Assembly (NCBI GenBank): GCA_013368315.1
Contig: JAACJM010000231.1
Location: 62,001 to 126,000, forward strand
Direction of reading: 5' to 3'
Origin: Tetrapyrgos nigripes
Taxonomy: Eukaryota; Basidiomycota; Agaricomycetes; Agaricales; Campanellaceae
DNA length: 64,000 nt
The notes below the pieces were generated by a model. The model ran no database searches and was not told the DNA's origin. It worked only from the letters and a program-made list of their open reading frames with translations. The position numbers were made by a program, and so were the translations under genes. Numbering within the stretch: the first letter of the stretch is position 1; each line of letters starts with the position of its first letter. Below are positions 47,343 through 59,277 of this stretch, piece after piece.

Positions 47343-48911
47343 TTACTGGGTCCCGGACAGCGTACTCTACTTCACTACGTTGTCCTCACTGTCCTGTTCG
47401 CTACTACCCCCAATACTACGTTGATTCTACTTCCCAAACACAGCATTATTACACGCCCTCCATTCCCAAGTTCATTCACCTTGAACAGCATGCCTATATC
47501 TCTACCCAAGTTTGCGAGCTCTTCACATTGTTAATGCTTTTTGCATGGGTCTCTAATCATAACTGTGCTGCTATTTTCAACTATGCCCTATCCTCCCCTC
47601 TTTCCCGGCATTGCCCAGCAAGCACTTCTGCTCATACTCTCACATCTGAGCAGGTGTGGCGCTCGTTTGTATTCAACACGTTGTTCCGTGACTCCACCGA
47701 TAAGAACACTACTCTTATACTTCCAGACGGTCCTGGCCCTGATCACAACTTGCACCTGAAAGAGGTGATTTCAAACTGCAATGACTACGTGGATTGTCAT
47801 GGCCAGGCTGAATGGCTTCATGCGTGTAGCATATGTGAGAAGTTCATTCAGACTGATCTTCCTGACGCATACCTCAGTCTTCGCCCACTCCATGCAGTTG
47901 TTACTGATGGTATTAGTCTTGGCCACCCTTGCTGCAAAATTCACAACTGCCTGGAACCCCTCATCAACAATCGTTCCCATTTTTGTCGTACTCATGAGGA
48001 GTTCAAGAACATGTGTGTTGTTAGTGACTGCACTGCTCCAGCTCGAGATAATCATCAGACTTGTGACGACGATGATCATCAGAACATTGAAGACAACTGA
48101 AATATCAAAGGCAAGGCATTCTTTCTCTTGAAACAATGCTTGCAGAGGATAGGTGCTTCTCAGCTTCAGAGCACACTTGATCTTGCTTCAAACAGATCTG
48201 AGGTTGAAGATCTGGCTCATAAATCTGACCATGGCAATTATCGTGTCCTCACCAGATTTTCTCGTCGTCACTCACACAATGAGCAGCTAATTGTGTCTAC
48301 TTGTGGCATCATCATTGCCAGAGCCACTATGTTTGGTGCTGAAGCTGTTTCTGGTGTCAAGGTTTGTCTTTTTTACTGCTATTAGCATTATTCCATCTTC
48401 TTATTCCCTATCTTGATACTAGGACTTTTTGAAATCTGTCTACCCCACTCCTTCAGAGCTCCCTGACGTCATCTTCTTTGATAACAACTGTCAACTTCAG
48501 AAGCATTTGATCACACAAGACGATGACTACTTCGACAACGTCATTCTCCCAGTAGATGTATTTCACTTCAAATCCAAGCACTCAGAAAAGGATGAGTTCT
48601 GCCAGTAACACTGTAACCCAGCGCAGTGGGATGAGCTTGTTGGAGGAGATGGGCAGTGGGTCTTCAATTCATCTATCGCAGAGCAAACAAATGTGTGGTT
48701 TGGAGGGTATGAAGCTATGGTTAGGGATATGCTGGCGCATAACTACGAGTTCTTCTTTGATGAGATGATCAAACACCGCAATGAGATCACTGTTCACAGG
48801 TTAAATGTTAAGTCTGGGCAGATCCTAGTGTTAGGAAACACATCGGACCTGAGTGGAAGTCTTGTTGGAGTTTTAGGAAAGGATGAAGACGGACCCAGGT
48901 GGAACTGGTAG
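47343..48911 (+). pseudogene. CxC5/CxC6 KDZ transposase, 3' part
   Basis: Continues the gene cut at 24773. From 47346 the frame reads TGSRTAYSTSLRCPHCPV (second CxC5 cysteine pair), then CELFTLLMLFAWVSNHNCAA. The CxC6 region follows (CSICEKF, HPCCKIHNC, CVVSDCTAPARDNHQTC at about 47820-48065). An in-frame TGA at 48098 follows IEDN and the same frame resumes NIKGKAFFLLKQCLQRIG. The KDZ catalytic part reads NEQLIVSTCGIIIARATMFG, an intron (about 48361-48422), then FFDNNCQLQKHL and VDVFHFKSKHSEKDEFCQ with TAA at 48606, then HCNPAQWDEL and EQTNVWFGGYEAMVRDML. It ends near 48911. It is doubly inactivated, by stops and by the insertion. Confidence 0.88.
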
Positions 48912-50160
48912 TCTCTGGAAATGAAGTATAGGGAAGACACGGAATGGAATCCGTTAAGATGGTACTTTGTTTTCTGAAGTCGGATGAAGTTAGGAGACCA
49001 GCTAATTCGATTTTCGACTTAAGCTATCTACTACAAAGTTGCTAGCTTAAGTACTACTTCGGAAACTATCAGAATGAATAGGAGTAAGATAGGAAGGGTT
49101 CGGAAATGAAGGAAAAGCACATGGTGCTATTGGAGATGGATGGAGTACTGCGGAACGAAGTGGAAACAAAGTGGAAACGAGGTGGAATGGATTGGAGATG
49201 AAGTGGAGTAGCTTTGGAGATTAGATACGAGCTATCCGGTAGTTATCCGAAATGAATCACGAGTTCCCAGATGGGATCCATGTGTGGAGATTAATAGTGG
49301 AGCTCAGATATGAAATCGGAAATGAATGATTGGAAAGTGTTCAGGATGAAAGGGAATGAAGTTCGAAATAAAAGGAAAAGAAGTTCGGAAAAGAATCGGA
49401 TGTGATTGGAAAGATGTATGGAAGCATAGATATTACATTAAAGCAGACAGGTAAATATCCTTACTATGTACCAGTGGACCATGGATTAGTCTATTAGTCA
49501 GCATTTACGCTTGTACAACGAAGGTATGGAGTGGCATATATATTGAGGACATAGCTTACATTGACTTGTAATAGGTGAGGGGAGCACTAGGCAGACAACT
49601 TGGTGGGTGGTCTTTCTCTCACGGCACCCATCACAGAGTAACTATGATGATGGCGACAGCGCGTGCTTGTCTGCATTTGGTGAACCGCCTTTCTCACTTT
49701 CTCCCCATCTTCACAGTGTTGGACAACACACAAGGTGAGTACCTGTTCCATTCTTTGACCTGCTTTTCCAGCTGTGGGATATCTGGAACGTTTTCCTCGA
49801 GGCTGTGGTTGTTGGTAGCAGACTCTATCCCTCCAGGGTCCAACAACACCGGCAGCCTCAAAGAACATGCTCAAGATATCCATTCCTTTTACCTTCTGCA
49901 CCTTTTCAGGCCTGTTGGGTTTTACTAGCTCATGCAACTAAAATATAGCATCCAAAACAATCCCGGGTTACAAGCCAACCCTCTTGATACTCAGTGCGTC
50001 TCATCTCATCTCATCTCTCCATGTTGTATTCTCACTTCTTCTTCACTTTGATTTCTCTTGCTGCCTCTCTACATCCTCTAGCAATCACTTTGCTACCCTC
50101 ACAGTAGACCGTTTAATTCGTGGCCCGTCTCTGTGTGCCATCTACCACCAGTCATTTAGG
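48912..50160. other. Purine-rich non-coding stretch, then an unassigned open frame
   Basis: 48912-49440 is rich in degenerate ggaaatgaa/ggaatga words and lacks coding signal. 49575-49928 is open on plus without recognised motifs. Nothing else is seen up to the ABC remnant. Confidence 0.4.
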
Positions 50161-50740
50161 TCTATCCCGCAATGAGTACATGAACCTACCTACTCACTAC
50201 GCACCTACTGAGGCTCTTCGGCTTGACGCATGTGAGTAATACCCTAGTTGGGGATGCAGCCATTTGAGGTGTCTCAGGAGGAGAGAAGAAATGTGTATCT
50301 ATTTGTGAAGTTTCGGCAGCAAGAGCAAGGCTTGTTAGTTGGGACAAGTGAGTAGATGCTTATCTCTTTGCGTCCCTCCCGGTCCTGATCGACCCATATA
50401 GCACTACCTGTGGATTGGATTCTTTTACTGCACTGGAGTACGTTCACGCCCTGCAAACAGTGACAGACATACTGAAGATGACGACAATCACGGCATTATA
50501 TCAGGCTGGAGAGAGCCTGTACAACTATTTCGACAAGGTGTGTATGTCCTTTTGTCCCATTTAAACCATAGTATTAATATCAGTATGCAGGTCACTGTTG
50601 TTTATGAAGGCAGACTCGCCTACTTTGGTCCTGCATTGTCTGCTCGCCAGTACTTCATTGACCTGGGCTATGAACCCACCAATTGTCAAACAACAGCTGA
50701 TTTCCTGGTCGCTGTCACTAATCCCAATGAGCGCTTTCGA
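50161..50740 (+). pseudogene. PDR-type ABC transporter fragment
   Basis: Remnant of the first nucleotide-binding domain of a pleiotropic drug resistance transporter (a plasma-membrane drug efflux pump in fungi). Pieces in order: VGDAAI, TGA (50265), GVSGGEKKCVSIFEV (signature motif VSGGE); an intron at about 50347-50401; LDSFTALEYVHALQTVTDIL; YQAGESLYNYFDK; an intron at about 50537-50589; VVYEGRLAYFGPALSARQYF; YEPTNCQTTADFLVAVTNPN. Several cysteines replace arginines of the family (KKC, TTCG, TNCQ), which fits CGT to TGT change. The other domains are absent, so it is about a tenth of a full gene. Confidence 0.82.
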
Positions 50741-50776
50741 AAATGCTGCATCAATATTGGTCTGATCAAATCATAA

Positions 50777-51632
50777 CAGCAAGGACTGAAATCGACTCGC
50801 TCCGATTTCAGGACAGAGATTTGGTGGTGATGGGGATGTTCAAGTTGGAGTACAGATCTTTTGGCATGGTGAGCTTTTCTTCCGGTACAAAAGGGAATAC
50901 CGTTAATGCTCCATTTTTAGATTGATGTCGTCACTTGTCATTTGGATAGTCGTGTATATGTGCGAAAGTCGATAGAGAAGAGATTTGCACTTAGAGCAAT
51001 GTTCTCCGCAATTTGAGCACGATATCCTTCTGCAAGCATTGAAGTCGAATACATGTTGGGCACCGCATCTCTTGTGTGCTTTTCATACTGAGACGCATCT
51101 TCATTTCGTCATGGATTACGCAGAAGGTGGTACACTCTGGGATGTACTCGAATCTAGCCCTTTAGAGGGCAAGATTTCTGAAGACAATTTATGATGGTGG
51201 ACTCCTCAAATAGTGAGTGCTATACATTGGTGTCACTCGCAAGGATTTGCACACCGGTATGTGTGCTTACATTGTTTTAATTCTCCCATCCTTCTGACGA
51301 TCCTCTCCAGCGATATTAAACCACATAACTTACATATCCTTTTAATCGACTTTGGGTCAGCCGCGCCGTTACTCCCTCCAAATAAAGATGGTGTTCAGCT
51401 CGTGCCCACACGTTTCTGTATTGTTCCATGTGGAACTTGCGACTATATCTCACCAGAGATTCTGAAGGCTCATGAGCAGGCACTTGTCGCTTTAGAAATG
51501 GAGGAGAAAGGCAGTCAGGTAAATGAAACGAAGGATGATGTGTATGGACTAGAGATGGACTGGTGGAGTATGGGTGCAATGTTGTATGAGATGGCGTATG
51601 GAATTTTCTTGTTTAAGTGCGCGTTACTCTAG
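50777..51632 (+). pseudogene. AGC-type Ser/Thr kinase remnant
   Basis: Kinase domain pieces in order: YRSFGM, where the glycine loop is degenerate; an intron at about 50871-50921; VVTCHLDSRVYVRKSIEKRF (ATP-binding lysine); a frameshift near 50995; LHFVMDYAEGGTLWDVL (hinge); TGA at 51192; SAIHWCHSQGFAHR, an intron at about 51257-51310, then DIKPHN (catalytic loop); LLIDFGSAAP (DFG); GTCDYISPEIL; DWWSMGAMLYEM. It ends after subdomain IX with no C-lobe end. The pattern resembles the DMPK/CRIK-like AGC kinases that mushrooms carry. Frameshift plus nonsense make it a pseudogene. It directly follows the ABC fragment in the same orientation. Confidence 0.82.
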
Positions 51633-51759
51633 TTTACAATGTACGTTGAAGGTATTATGATTTAGCTAATTGTCCTTTGCTCTGTCTACTTCCTTTTTGA
51701 TCCCAAGATTTTCCTTCTGCTTCTTAAGGATAGGTACACCAGCAGGATACTCCTGCTTT

Positions 51760-52540
51760 ACTCATTCAACAAAGCTTCCCCAGGTACTTCTTGGTTGTGC
51801 AGAAAACTCGTCAATTAGAATTTTTGAAGCAGCTGTGTAATACCTCTTCCATCGTGCGAGCGTTGAATTAACAACTGGTGGCTTCTTGCCTGAGTCAAAG
51901 CACTCTTTCATTGGCTGGAAGTACTTGAGGGCCAGGAAGCCTTTGCTGAATGAGGGAGTTGTTTTTCCTTGTCCGAAAGAGTGTGACTCGGAGTGACTGA
52001 TTGTTCAGTCTTTTCACTAGCAGTGATGTTGACCTTAAAACAGTCAGACTCAGTATCGGGTCCTGAATCTGAATTCATGAGAGGTGGTGAAGCCAAGTGA
52101 AGAGGTGTTGCGCAAGTGAACAGATCAAAGAGTGGAATCATGCCAGCAGACGGAGACAGTGATTGAAGGGGAGTAGTGGTAAATGCATGAGATGTTTGTG
52201 AAGGAGTGAGAGGGGGAGTATTAATGTGTGGGTGGACTTGTGGTCTTGAATCAACCTGTTCTAATGGATGCACAGCCTTCCTCTTGTGGCCGGTTGGAGT
52301 TGCTATTACAAATCCTTCCAAACGCCTGTTCGACTCCTTCTCCATTGCTTCCTTCATGTCCTCTGGAACTTCGAGTGTATTTCCCAGACCATATGTGCGA
52401 GGAGCACGGTATAACACAGTCTCGCCGGCAACCAAACATTGTGGGACTGAAATATCAGATGCTTGCCACTTCCTGCTTTCGGGATTGTATGCCTCAGGAT
52501 TTGATCCTCTGATGTCGGAACTTTTGAAACGACGTCATAA
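51760..52540 (-). pseudogene. Unknown protein, last gene of the minus-strand cluster
   Basis: Open from about 52540, reading GSNPEAYNPESRKWQASD, then VAGETVLYRAPRTYGLGN and EDMKEAMEKESNRRLEGFVI, a Pro/Ser/Thr-rich middle, and after a frame change near 51940, SKGFLALKYFQPMKECFDSG and TLARWKRYYTAASKILIDEF, ending at 51760. There is no known domain and no clear start. The frame change may be an intron or a frameshift. It may be the C-terminal part of a larger transposon-encoded protein. Confidence 0.4.
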
Positions 52541-52770
52541 CATAGCGTAACCTATTATTACTCGAGTAATGGCAAGTTGCCGAAATAAGCGGATTATTAA
52601 GATGAAGAAAATCATTATATGGGTGCCGGCTGGAGCAGTTATAATACATAATGGGGAGCGCCCGGTCATCAAGGGGGGGAGCGACACTTGACAATCAAAA
52701 AGTGAATCCTTATGCTAAGCTTTGATGTTTCACACTATTGAGTATTGAATAGTGAGTAGGCAATTATGAA

Positions 52771-52850
52771 GGCCCTACACGAGAATCGAACCCTTGCGAA
52801 TCCAGAACCACATTGGGACGTCATAGACAGTTAGGCCACTGACCTGTGTT
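52771..52850 (-). ncRNA. tRNA-like sequence (A and B boxes)
   Basis: Minus strand TGGCCTAACTG (A-box, about 52838-52828) and GGTTCGATTCT (B-box, about 52792-52782) at tRNA-like spacing. The T-stem has mismatches, so it is probably a tRNA relic or SINE head. Confidence 0.4.
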
Positions 52851-53056
52851 AGTACAAGGGATCAAGCTTTATTTGACATGTCATTTGTGGCCCATATACT
52901 CCACACTGCCCAATCAATGTGGGCGACATAGCGACTTTGCATTCGCAACCTCTCGAAATCTACTCTGATGGATGCCACAAGCAATGTATTTCAGACCCAG
53001 ATGTATGTATGTACAATTTAAATTCAGACAAACTGCAATGAATAGTATCAATTATA

Positions 53057-54240
53057 CTAATTTCTCCGAGTACTCCGCTTGGGGCGCGTACTACGTTCCG
53101 GCTCATCAGACTCAGCTTCGAGATGAGTGCTAGAAGGAGCAGCTCTCGTAGCCCTTCCTCGCCTATGCCCAGTTCCACCTCTACGACCACGAGGTTGATT
53201 AGATGGATCAAGCGCCGTTACATCAAGATCATTGACACCCGCGTGAACAGCATCAATGTCTGATGAACTCGGAGTGTTGGCCGGTGTGACAACGACAGAG
53301 GGAAGAGTGTTAGAGGAAGGATCAGATGATGCATGCGGAACTTGATGGGCAATGCTCGGAGCTGATGGTACCACGAGTTGCTGCATCAGCGCATCGAGCT
53401 CATCAATCTCGCCATCGCCAGAAGTGCTAGGATCCGTGAGAGCAAATGTAATGCCAGTGACTCCAGCAAATACTCGTCGGTTGTAGAAGTCGTATAGAGA
53501 TTTGGCCCAGGATGTACCTTTCGACTCAGCCAATACAATCATCTTGCGGTACTGTTGGAAATGTTCGCGATAGGGAATGCGTGATACAGTGCCGACTTCA
53601 GAAAACTCTTTATCAGGAGAGATGATGAAGCGAAGCTTTAGAGAATTTTATGTAGTGAGTATTACCGTCCTGATTGAAATAGATAACGTGCACGTACCAT
53701 GATCACAGACAGAGCAATGCACGATGCATTGACACCACGCACTCCCCACAGATGGCCAGCCAAATTGCCTCCGACTTTGTCATCTGGGTTCTTGATGGAT
53801 GTGGGACCGAAAAGCGTAACGCGAATGATCTGCAAAATAAGGGTTCAGTTGGATACAAATAGAATATGATCACAATACTTACACGGGGCTGGAACTCGTT
53901 GAGAAAAAGTGTATGCGGGTTGATGATTTGATCAGGGAAAAAAATGGGAGCAAGCTTCTCTTCATGAACATCCTTCTTCCCTTGTGTCCACAGACTAGTG
54001 AGATCGTCAGATTGTGCACGCTTTTCCCCTGCTTTCACAACTGAGATGTAATCAGGAAGTGAAAGTTCACGAAGGATGATAGTGGCGTGTGAACGAACAC
54101 GATCCGTCGTATGGGTATTGCATCGGAGTTCCGGATCCTATTATGTCAAAAATTGTGAAAGATTAACCTTTCCTCAAGGCAGCATCGCGTCGGACTTCTC
54201 GCATCATTTTCTTTGAACTTTCTACAAATGGTAAGTAATA
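53057..54240 (-). CDS. Unknown basidiomycete protein beside Plavaka
   Basis: Exons (descending): about 54222-54160 (MMREVRRDAALRKG), 54136-53885 (DPELRCNTHTTDRVRSH ... LAPIFFPDQIINPHTLFLNE), 53829-53700 (RVTLFGPTSIKNPDDKVGG, LWGVRGVNASCIALSVIM), 53640-53057 (LRFIISPDKEFSEVGTVSRI, YREHFQQYRKMIVL). The tail is disordered and basic, with RGRRGGTGHRRGRATRA, ending RSTRRN. Introns are 50-60 nt. The core, which ends in a ...sPDxeFxxvGxxsrIxYxxdFxxY pattern, belongs to a family of unnamed mushroom proteins often found with transposons. It lies about 20 bp downstream of the Plavaka stop on the same strand, so probably element cargo. Function unknown. Confidence 0.6.
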
Positions 54241-54258
54241 AATGTTTTACATCATGAA

Positions 54259-57200
54259 TCATGATACCTCCGTAAAACCCGGGTATAGCCTCTTCATTCT
54301 AAGAAACAAATCTCCGTCGAGAACATCCATCACAAACCTATCTGCTGAACCGGAAGAATCATCAACGGCTGGAGCAAGAATTCCTCGAACAATTGATTGT
54401 ATCGGAATGAATTCTGTACTGGCCTCTTTTCTGATTCGCAGGAGACCCAGCCTTCTATCACTAGCATTCCGGTTACGTACTACCTTGTATGGCTGGACAA
54501 GTGCAACTGGATATGCGCCGTCTCCGACCCGGCAAGTGAATAGATAAAGAAGTTGCGCAAAGACAAATTCATCTTCTGTGGCGTGGAAAAGGACGAAATC
54601 AAATCGAGGTTTTCCATAAAAGCTGGGGTTGCACCGGAGCCAATTGACCTCTGGGCGCCAGGTTTCTAGGGATTGAAAGTATGTTTTGAGATACTGATAT
54701 GGCGATATCTGTTGTCGTAATATTTGACAATTTAGTAGTACTTAAATTGAGCAAGAAGTGTCACATACCAAGTCAGAGGCCTTGAATTTGATAGCCTTGT
54801 TTCCAGGAAGTGAGATACCATGAGCAGGGAGATATCTAGATAGAAACTCTCCAAGGCGAATACGAAATCTCAGAAATGAAGAATCAGTTTTGTGATGATT
54901 CTCCAGATCCTGTAATGCTATGTCCTTCTGATTGCCTCCAAGATAGAAATTCTCCTTTACTATGCCGCCCTGATCCAGCTTATCTTCTTCAGATCTATTT
55001 GAGTAATCATCAAGATCATTGAGTGTTGAGCGAATAGTGACTGAGACCATAAACTGGTGCTGGATTCGTGTAATCTGCGGCATATGGTTAAAATGGTTAG
55101 AAAATCTGCATGGTCAGATATTTACCTGATCTGCAACATTTTTAAAATTAGTCCTGTCATGATAGATCTTGCGCAAAGGACCATGCATCTTCTCATTGAT
55201 TTTTGTGCCAAAAACACGTGAGACTCCCTTCCCAAGGATGTCATCAAACCAATGGGTATGATAGTGCATTTTGATGAAATTCCAGGATTTCTTGGCTACC
55301 TCATCATTCTCTGATCTTGCACTCATAGGCTCATATATCTGTAGACAAATTATACAGAGCATTCAAAATAAAACTAATGAACTCACTGATATCATCTCAG
55401 AAAATGTTAGTACAGCCTTCCTGCCCTCTGAAATGGTGCTCTCTGTTTGGAGATCAAGAGAACCATACATATTTATGTTCAGGTAAGCTCTCAAACATCT
55501 CAAGAGCTGGAATGCAGCAGTGGATTGAAAAACATCATGTGCAGCATATAAAAAAATCTAGTACAAAATATCAATATTCAAGTGTTTGCAATGGATGTGC
55601 ATGGAAGTCTGACCTTTGATATGTCTCTATGCTTTGAGCCATCATTGAATGAGACATTGGTGACTGCCTTGAAGTGATTCAATGTGCTCCAAGAAGGCAT
55701 ATTAGAGAATCTTGAGATTTGAATACGGTGAGAATAGAAAAAAAAAGAAAAAAAAAAAAGGATTAAGCTGACCTTGAATCAATTTTGACAGCTGCAGCTC
55801 TTGCACCCTGGCCAGCTATCTCATCCAAATGCCTCTTGAACTGAGCAAATAAATGGTCATCCCAAGTACCCCCACTGCCAAAATGGAGTTCATCAAAAGA
55901 GGAAGCCATATATGGATTCATGAAGTTGACATCAAGAAACACATTCTAAAATCACAGTTACCAAAGGAATTCCACAGTATATGATGCAACTTACAGCCAC
56001 AGGCCTAAGTCCAAACTCTTTTGTGAGATTATCCTTTTCAGTGTTTGTCTTGCTAGCAAAAACTTTAGTCATGAGAAGACGTGTTTCTTGAACATCTCGC
56101 GCTGGAAACAGCTTCGAGAGGTCTGAAAGCTCATGACTAGGCACCAGACATTTTGGACAAGGACATAATCCACCTAAGCCTCGAATCAAAGCCATAACAC
56201 ATCTGTAAGCATAATAAAACATCAATAAAAAAATATAACCATGTTTTTGAAGACCTACTGCTCCTCATAATCAGAAGATAATATATATGGAATTGGGAAC
56301 AAGCACCTAGTGTGATTATCACCACATTTCAAGGAGCAGCCAGTTTCTGAATGAGGAATAATAGATTCCAAAATCTTGCGGACAGAGGCATGCCATACTG
56401 CATTCTTGAAATTCACAAAGCCTGTTTTTCCAGTCTCAGCAGTGTCTTCATCAACCTATGGATTATGATGTTAGTGGTCACAACATATAATTTAAAATTT
56501 AGATATGCTTGCAATTGGAAGCCAGCCTACAAGTCTACCACCACCTAACCCTGTTCCATTTCGAATGTCAGATGGCAGATTAGCACATCGTGCAATCACT
56601 GGGTAGCCCTTCTGTGTACCAAAAGACGATAGCTTATTTTTATCAGCATAAAGAATGATAAAAAATGGTTTTGCAGTTTTGGGAAGTTCATGCTGTAATA
56701 ATTATCAATAACCAGGAGGTAAGATTGGGGGATATAAATTATATGTAAAGGTCTGACCTGAATGCGCCACCAGGAGTCAGCAGTCCAAGGTTCCTCAATA
56801 AATCTCTCCCACTTCTGACCATCAAACTTGGAGAGAACGCGAGCATCCCAATTGAGATATGGTGCCAATTTCTGACTTGTGGCAATTTCTTCTACCCATT
56901 CTGATAGTGGCCGAAAATGTACATCAAAAGTCTTGGGCTCCCCTTTGTACTCAACTTTGATAGGTGCCTTCTGAAACTATTCTGATATTGAGATACTTCT
57001 GATAAATTATGCAGTTAATGTACTTACCTGCAGAGTTTTTATAGCAGCAAGATCCCATAATTTCTGCATTTCAGATGCAGATTCAATTGTAAACAAATCA
57101 TCTGGATCAGGCTTATCTCGACAGCAGCTGAGGAGCTTTATAAGGTCCTCAGTGAGACTTGAGGAGAGGCCTGCATGTAATGCAAATTCTGCAACCTCAA

Positions 57201-57964
57201 AGTCAAGTCTTGACCGAAAGGGTTTCCAGGGAGTAAAGTCAGTTGGATGCCATAGATCAGATGCTTGTCCAAATCCAAAATCATCAAACCTCTGGATTGT
57301 CTGATCTTGCCCACTATTAGGATGAAATTCTGTCTTGATATCATCCTTGAGCACTCCTGCATGGGCTTGTTCAGGAGGCTCAAGGACTGGATCATCCAAG
57401 CTATCTACAATGATGTTGAACATAATATGGCCTTCAGATAATATATATTATGGACTCACTGAAGATAGCAGCCTGAAAGTCCTCAAACTCCCTATCTTCA
57501 AACTCCCTATCCTCGGGTTCTATTGACATCTCAGGAATTACCACTTAGATCTACTACAGTAATAGTATTGGCTTACCCCTAATGTTGCCTGTGAAACCAA
57601 CTTCTTGGGTTCTCCTATGAGATATGGCAGTGTTTGCTGGCCCTAATGATCCCTAAATACTGTGGAAGTAACAGGGTTGCATAAGACATGCCTGGATTAG
57701 GGAATGCGAGATAATCTGGGTCTGGAAAATCCGGATTTTGTTCATTATACTGATATTATATGAATAATTGATAAGCCTCTCTTACTCACCATTCATGTGC
57801 CTAGCATGATACTTCTCTGTAGCAGCCTTATCCTGGTCTTCTCTCATGCATCCCCGCTCATGCCGGGTGACTCCCTTTGGATGAAAGAAATCAAAGCAAA
57901 CAGTGCATTGCACCAGGCCATCTTCATTGACCTTGCGTTGTATTTTATTTGGTTTTGGAGGCAT
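54259..57964 (-). CDS. Plavaka-family transposase
   Basis: DDE-type transposase of the CACTA-related Plavaka family. Exon 1 (57964-57790) has the C2H2-like finger VQCTVCFDFFHPKGVTRHER. Later exons: FRSRLDFEVAEFALHAGLSS (about 57210), FRPLSEWVEEIATSQKLAPY and RFIEEPWTADSWWRIQ (about 56900-56760), FFIILYADKNKLSSFGTQKG (about 56670), GTGLGGGRLVGWLP, YILSSDYEEQ, then after an intron (about 56208-56258) CVMALIRGLGGLCPCPKCLV, MHYHTHWFDDIL, MHGPLRKIYHDRTNFKNVAD, YQYLKTYFQSLETWRPEVNW, and the end at 54259. I followed the frame through most junctions without finding a premature stop, unlike the other transposases here. It may be intact. Confidence 0.87.
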
Positions 57965-58140
57965 AAGGTAGGGAATAATCAACAAAGAGTGCGTATCTCG
58001 GCTGTATGGGTAGTGATGGGAGGGACCAGGTACTTCATCGAAGAGCGAAGGCTTTTCTGTTGATCAGAGGATGATGCCGGCGATGCCCATGAGGCAATTA
58101 TAACGGCGTCTATATTTGGTTCATGCCGGTGATAATGACA

Positions 58141-59277
58141 TCATGATGCCGAACTGATTATAATGCCGAATGGAAAGTTCCGACAGACAGTCTGAATAAA
58201 TTCTGGGGAACCCTTCAAGCAGAAGAATGGGTACGTCTTTGAGCAATCAGTAAAGTCTTCTGGAAAGCCCTTCGCATTCCAGAATGTAATGTCAACAGTC
58301 TGTGCAGCATCGTCCTTGTAAGTCTTCCTATTCACTAAAATGGATGACTTCTGATGATAGTCATTGATTGCAGTTTCTCGACGCTCATAATGAGCATGCT
58401 TCAAAGGTCGTCCAAGTACTGGTTTCGGCACTTTGGGAATGGATTTGGATGAAATGGAATGAGGACGAGAAACTGAAGATCCTGAAGTGAACACTGTAGA
58501 TGATTCTGTAGTAGATAATTGAAATCTGTGGGATTGCAACTTGCAACTATGCTGGCTCTCTAGCTGGTATGCTCCACAGCAGTTCTTGCATAACAGAAAA
58601 GAACACTGCTGTGCTGGTTTGGTTTCCTTCTTCTGTACACAGCCTTTTCCAGCGCATTTAGACTTCACAGTGCCGTTGATAACTGTAGTCAACTTGCGAT
58701 TGATTCTCCAAGGCCCATCAGAATCAATGACAAATGCAGGTGAGTCAGATGGAATAGAGGTGACTGTATTAGGAGTGCTGGACTCAGAGGGACTCGGAAT
58801 GACCACAGTAGCTGCAGTGTCAGAGAAATCTTCTGGAGTCGGATCTATGGATGGGAAAGAAGGCGGGGGAGGAATAGACTCATTGCAGAGAATGCCATCC
58901 TCTATGTCGTCTAATAGAGCGCTGAACTCGAGGGCTTCAGCAGATGACATCAGGATGTCAGGAATGTCTGGAATGACAGGTTCAACTTGCCGAAGCCGAG
59001 AGGGAGTGACAGGATGATTAAAATCAAATAAATCATCGACTGAACGAGATTGGCGTTTAGGGGTAGGATGAGACTTCTTGGGACTGAATGGGTACTTTGA
59101 AGGGGATGGAGGGAAGTCAGTGAATTCTTCTACAATGAAGTCGTTGTCTAGGAGCCCTGCGAAGGTGTTGCTGGGAGGAAGTGTATAGTGCTTCATCTCC
59201 GGAGCAATAATTGGGAGCAGATCCTCTCGCCAAGCAATGAAGTGGGAATCAAGTGGACCAGTGCCCACGCACTGCAT
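58141..59277 (-). CDS. Cys-cluster protein upstream of Plavaka
   Basis: 378 residues in one exon, MQCVGTGPLDSHF to ISSAS. Residues 1-185 are disordered Pro/Ser/acidic. Residues about 208-255 hold a cysteine cluster, KCAGKGCVQKKETKPAQQC then LCKNCCGAYQ and CKLQSH, that should bind zinc. Residues about 315-378 carry VDITFWNAKGFPEDF, YPFFCLKGSPEFIQTVC. This architecture recurs in unnamed mushroom proteins near transposons. It lies 176 bp upstream of the Plavaka start on the same strand, so a DNA-binding partner is plausible but unproven. Confidence 0.65.
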   Translation of the reverse strand: MQCVGTGPLDSHFIAWREDLLPIIAPEMKHYTLPPSNTFAGLLDNDFIVEEFTDFPPSPSKYPFSPKKSHPTPKRQSRSVDDLFDFNHPVTPSRLRQVEPVIPDIPDILMSSAEALEFSALLDDIEDGILCNESIPPPPSFPSIDPTPEDFSDTAATVVIPSPSESSTPNTVTSIPSDSPAFVIDSDGPWRINRKLTTVINGTVKSKCAGKGCVQKKETKPAQQCSFLLCKNCCGAYQLESQHSCKLQSHRFQLSTTESSTVFTSGSSVSRPHSISSKSIPKVPKPVLGRPLKHAHYERRETAINDYHQKSSILVNRKTYKDDAAQTVDITFWNAKGFPEDFTDCSKTYPFFCLKGSPEFIQTVCRNFPFGIIISSAS

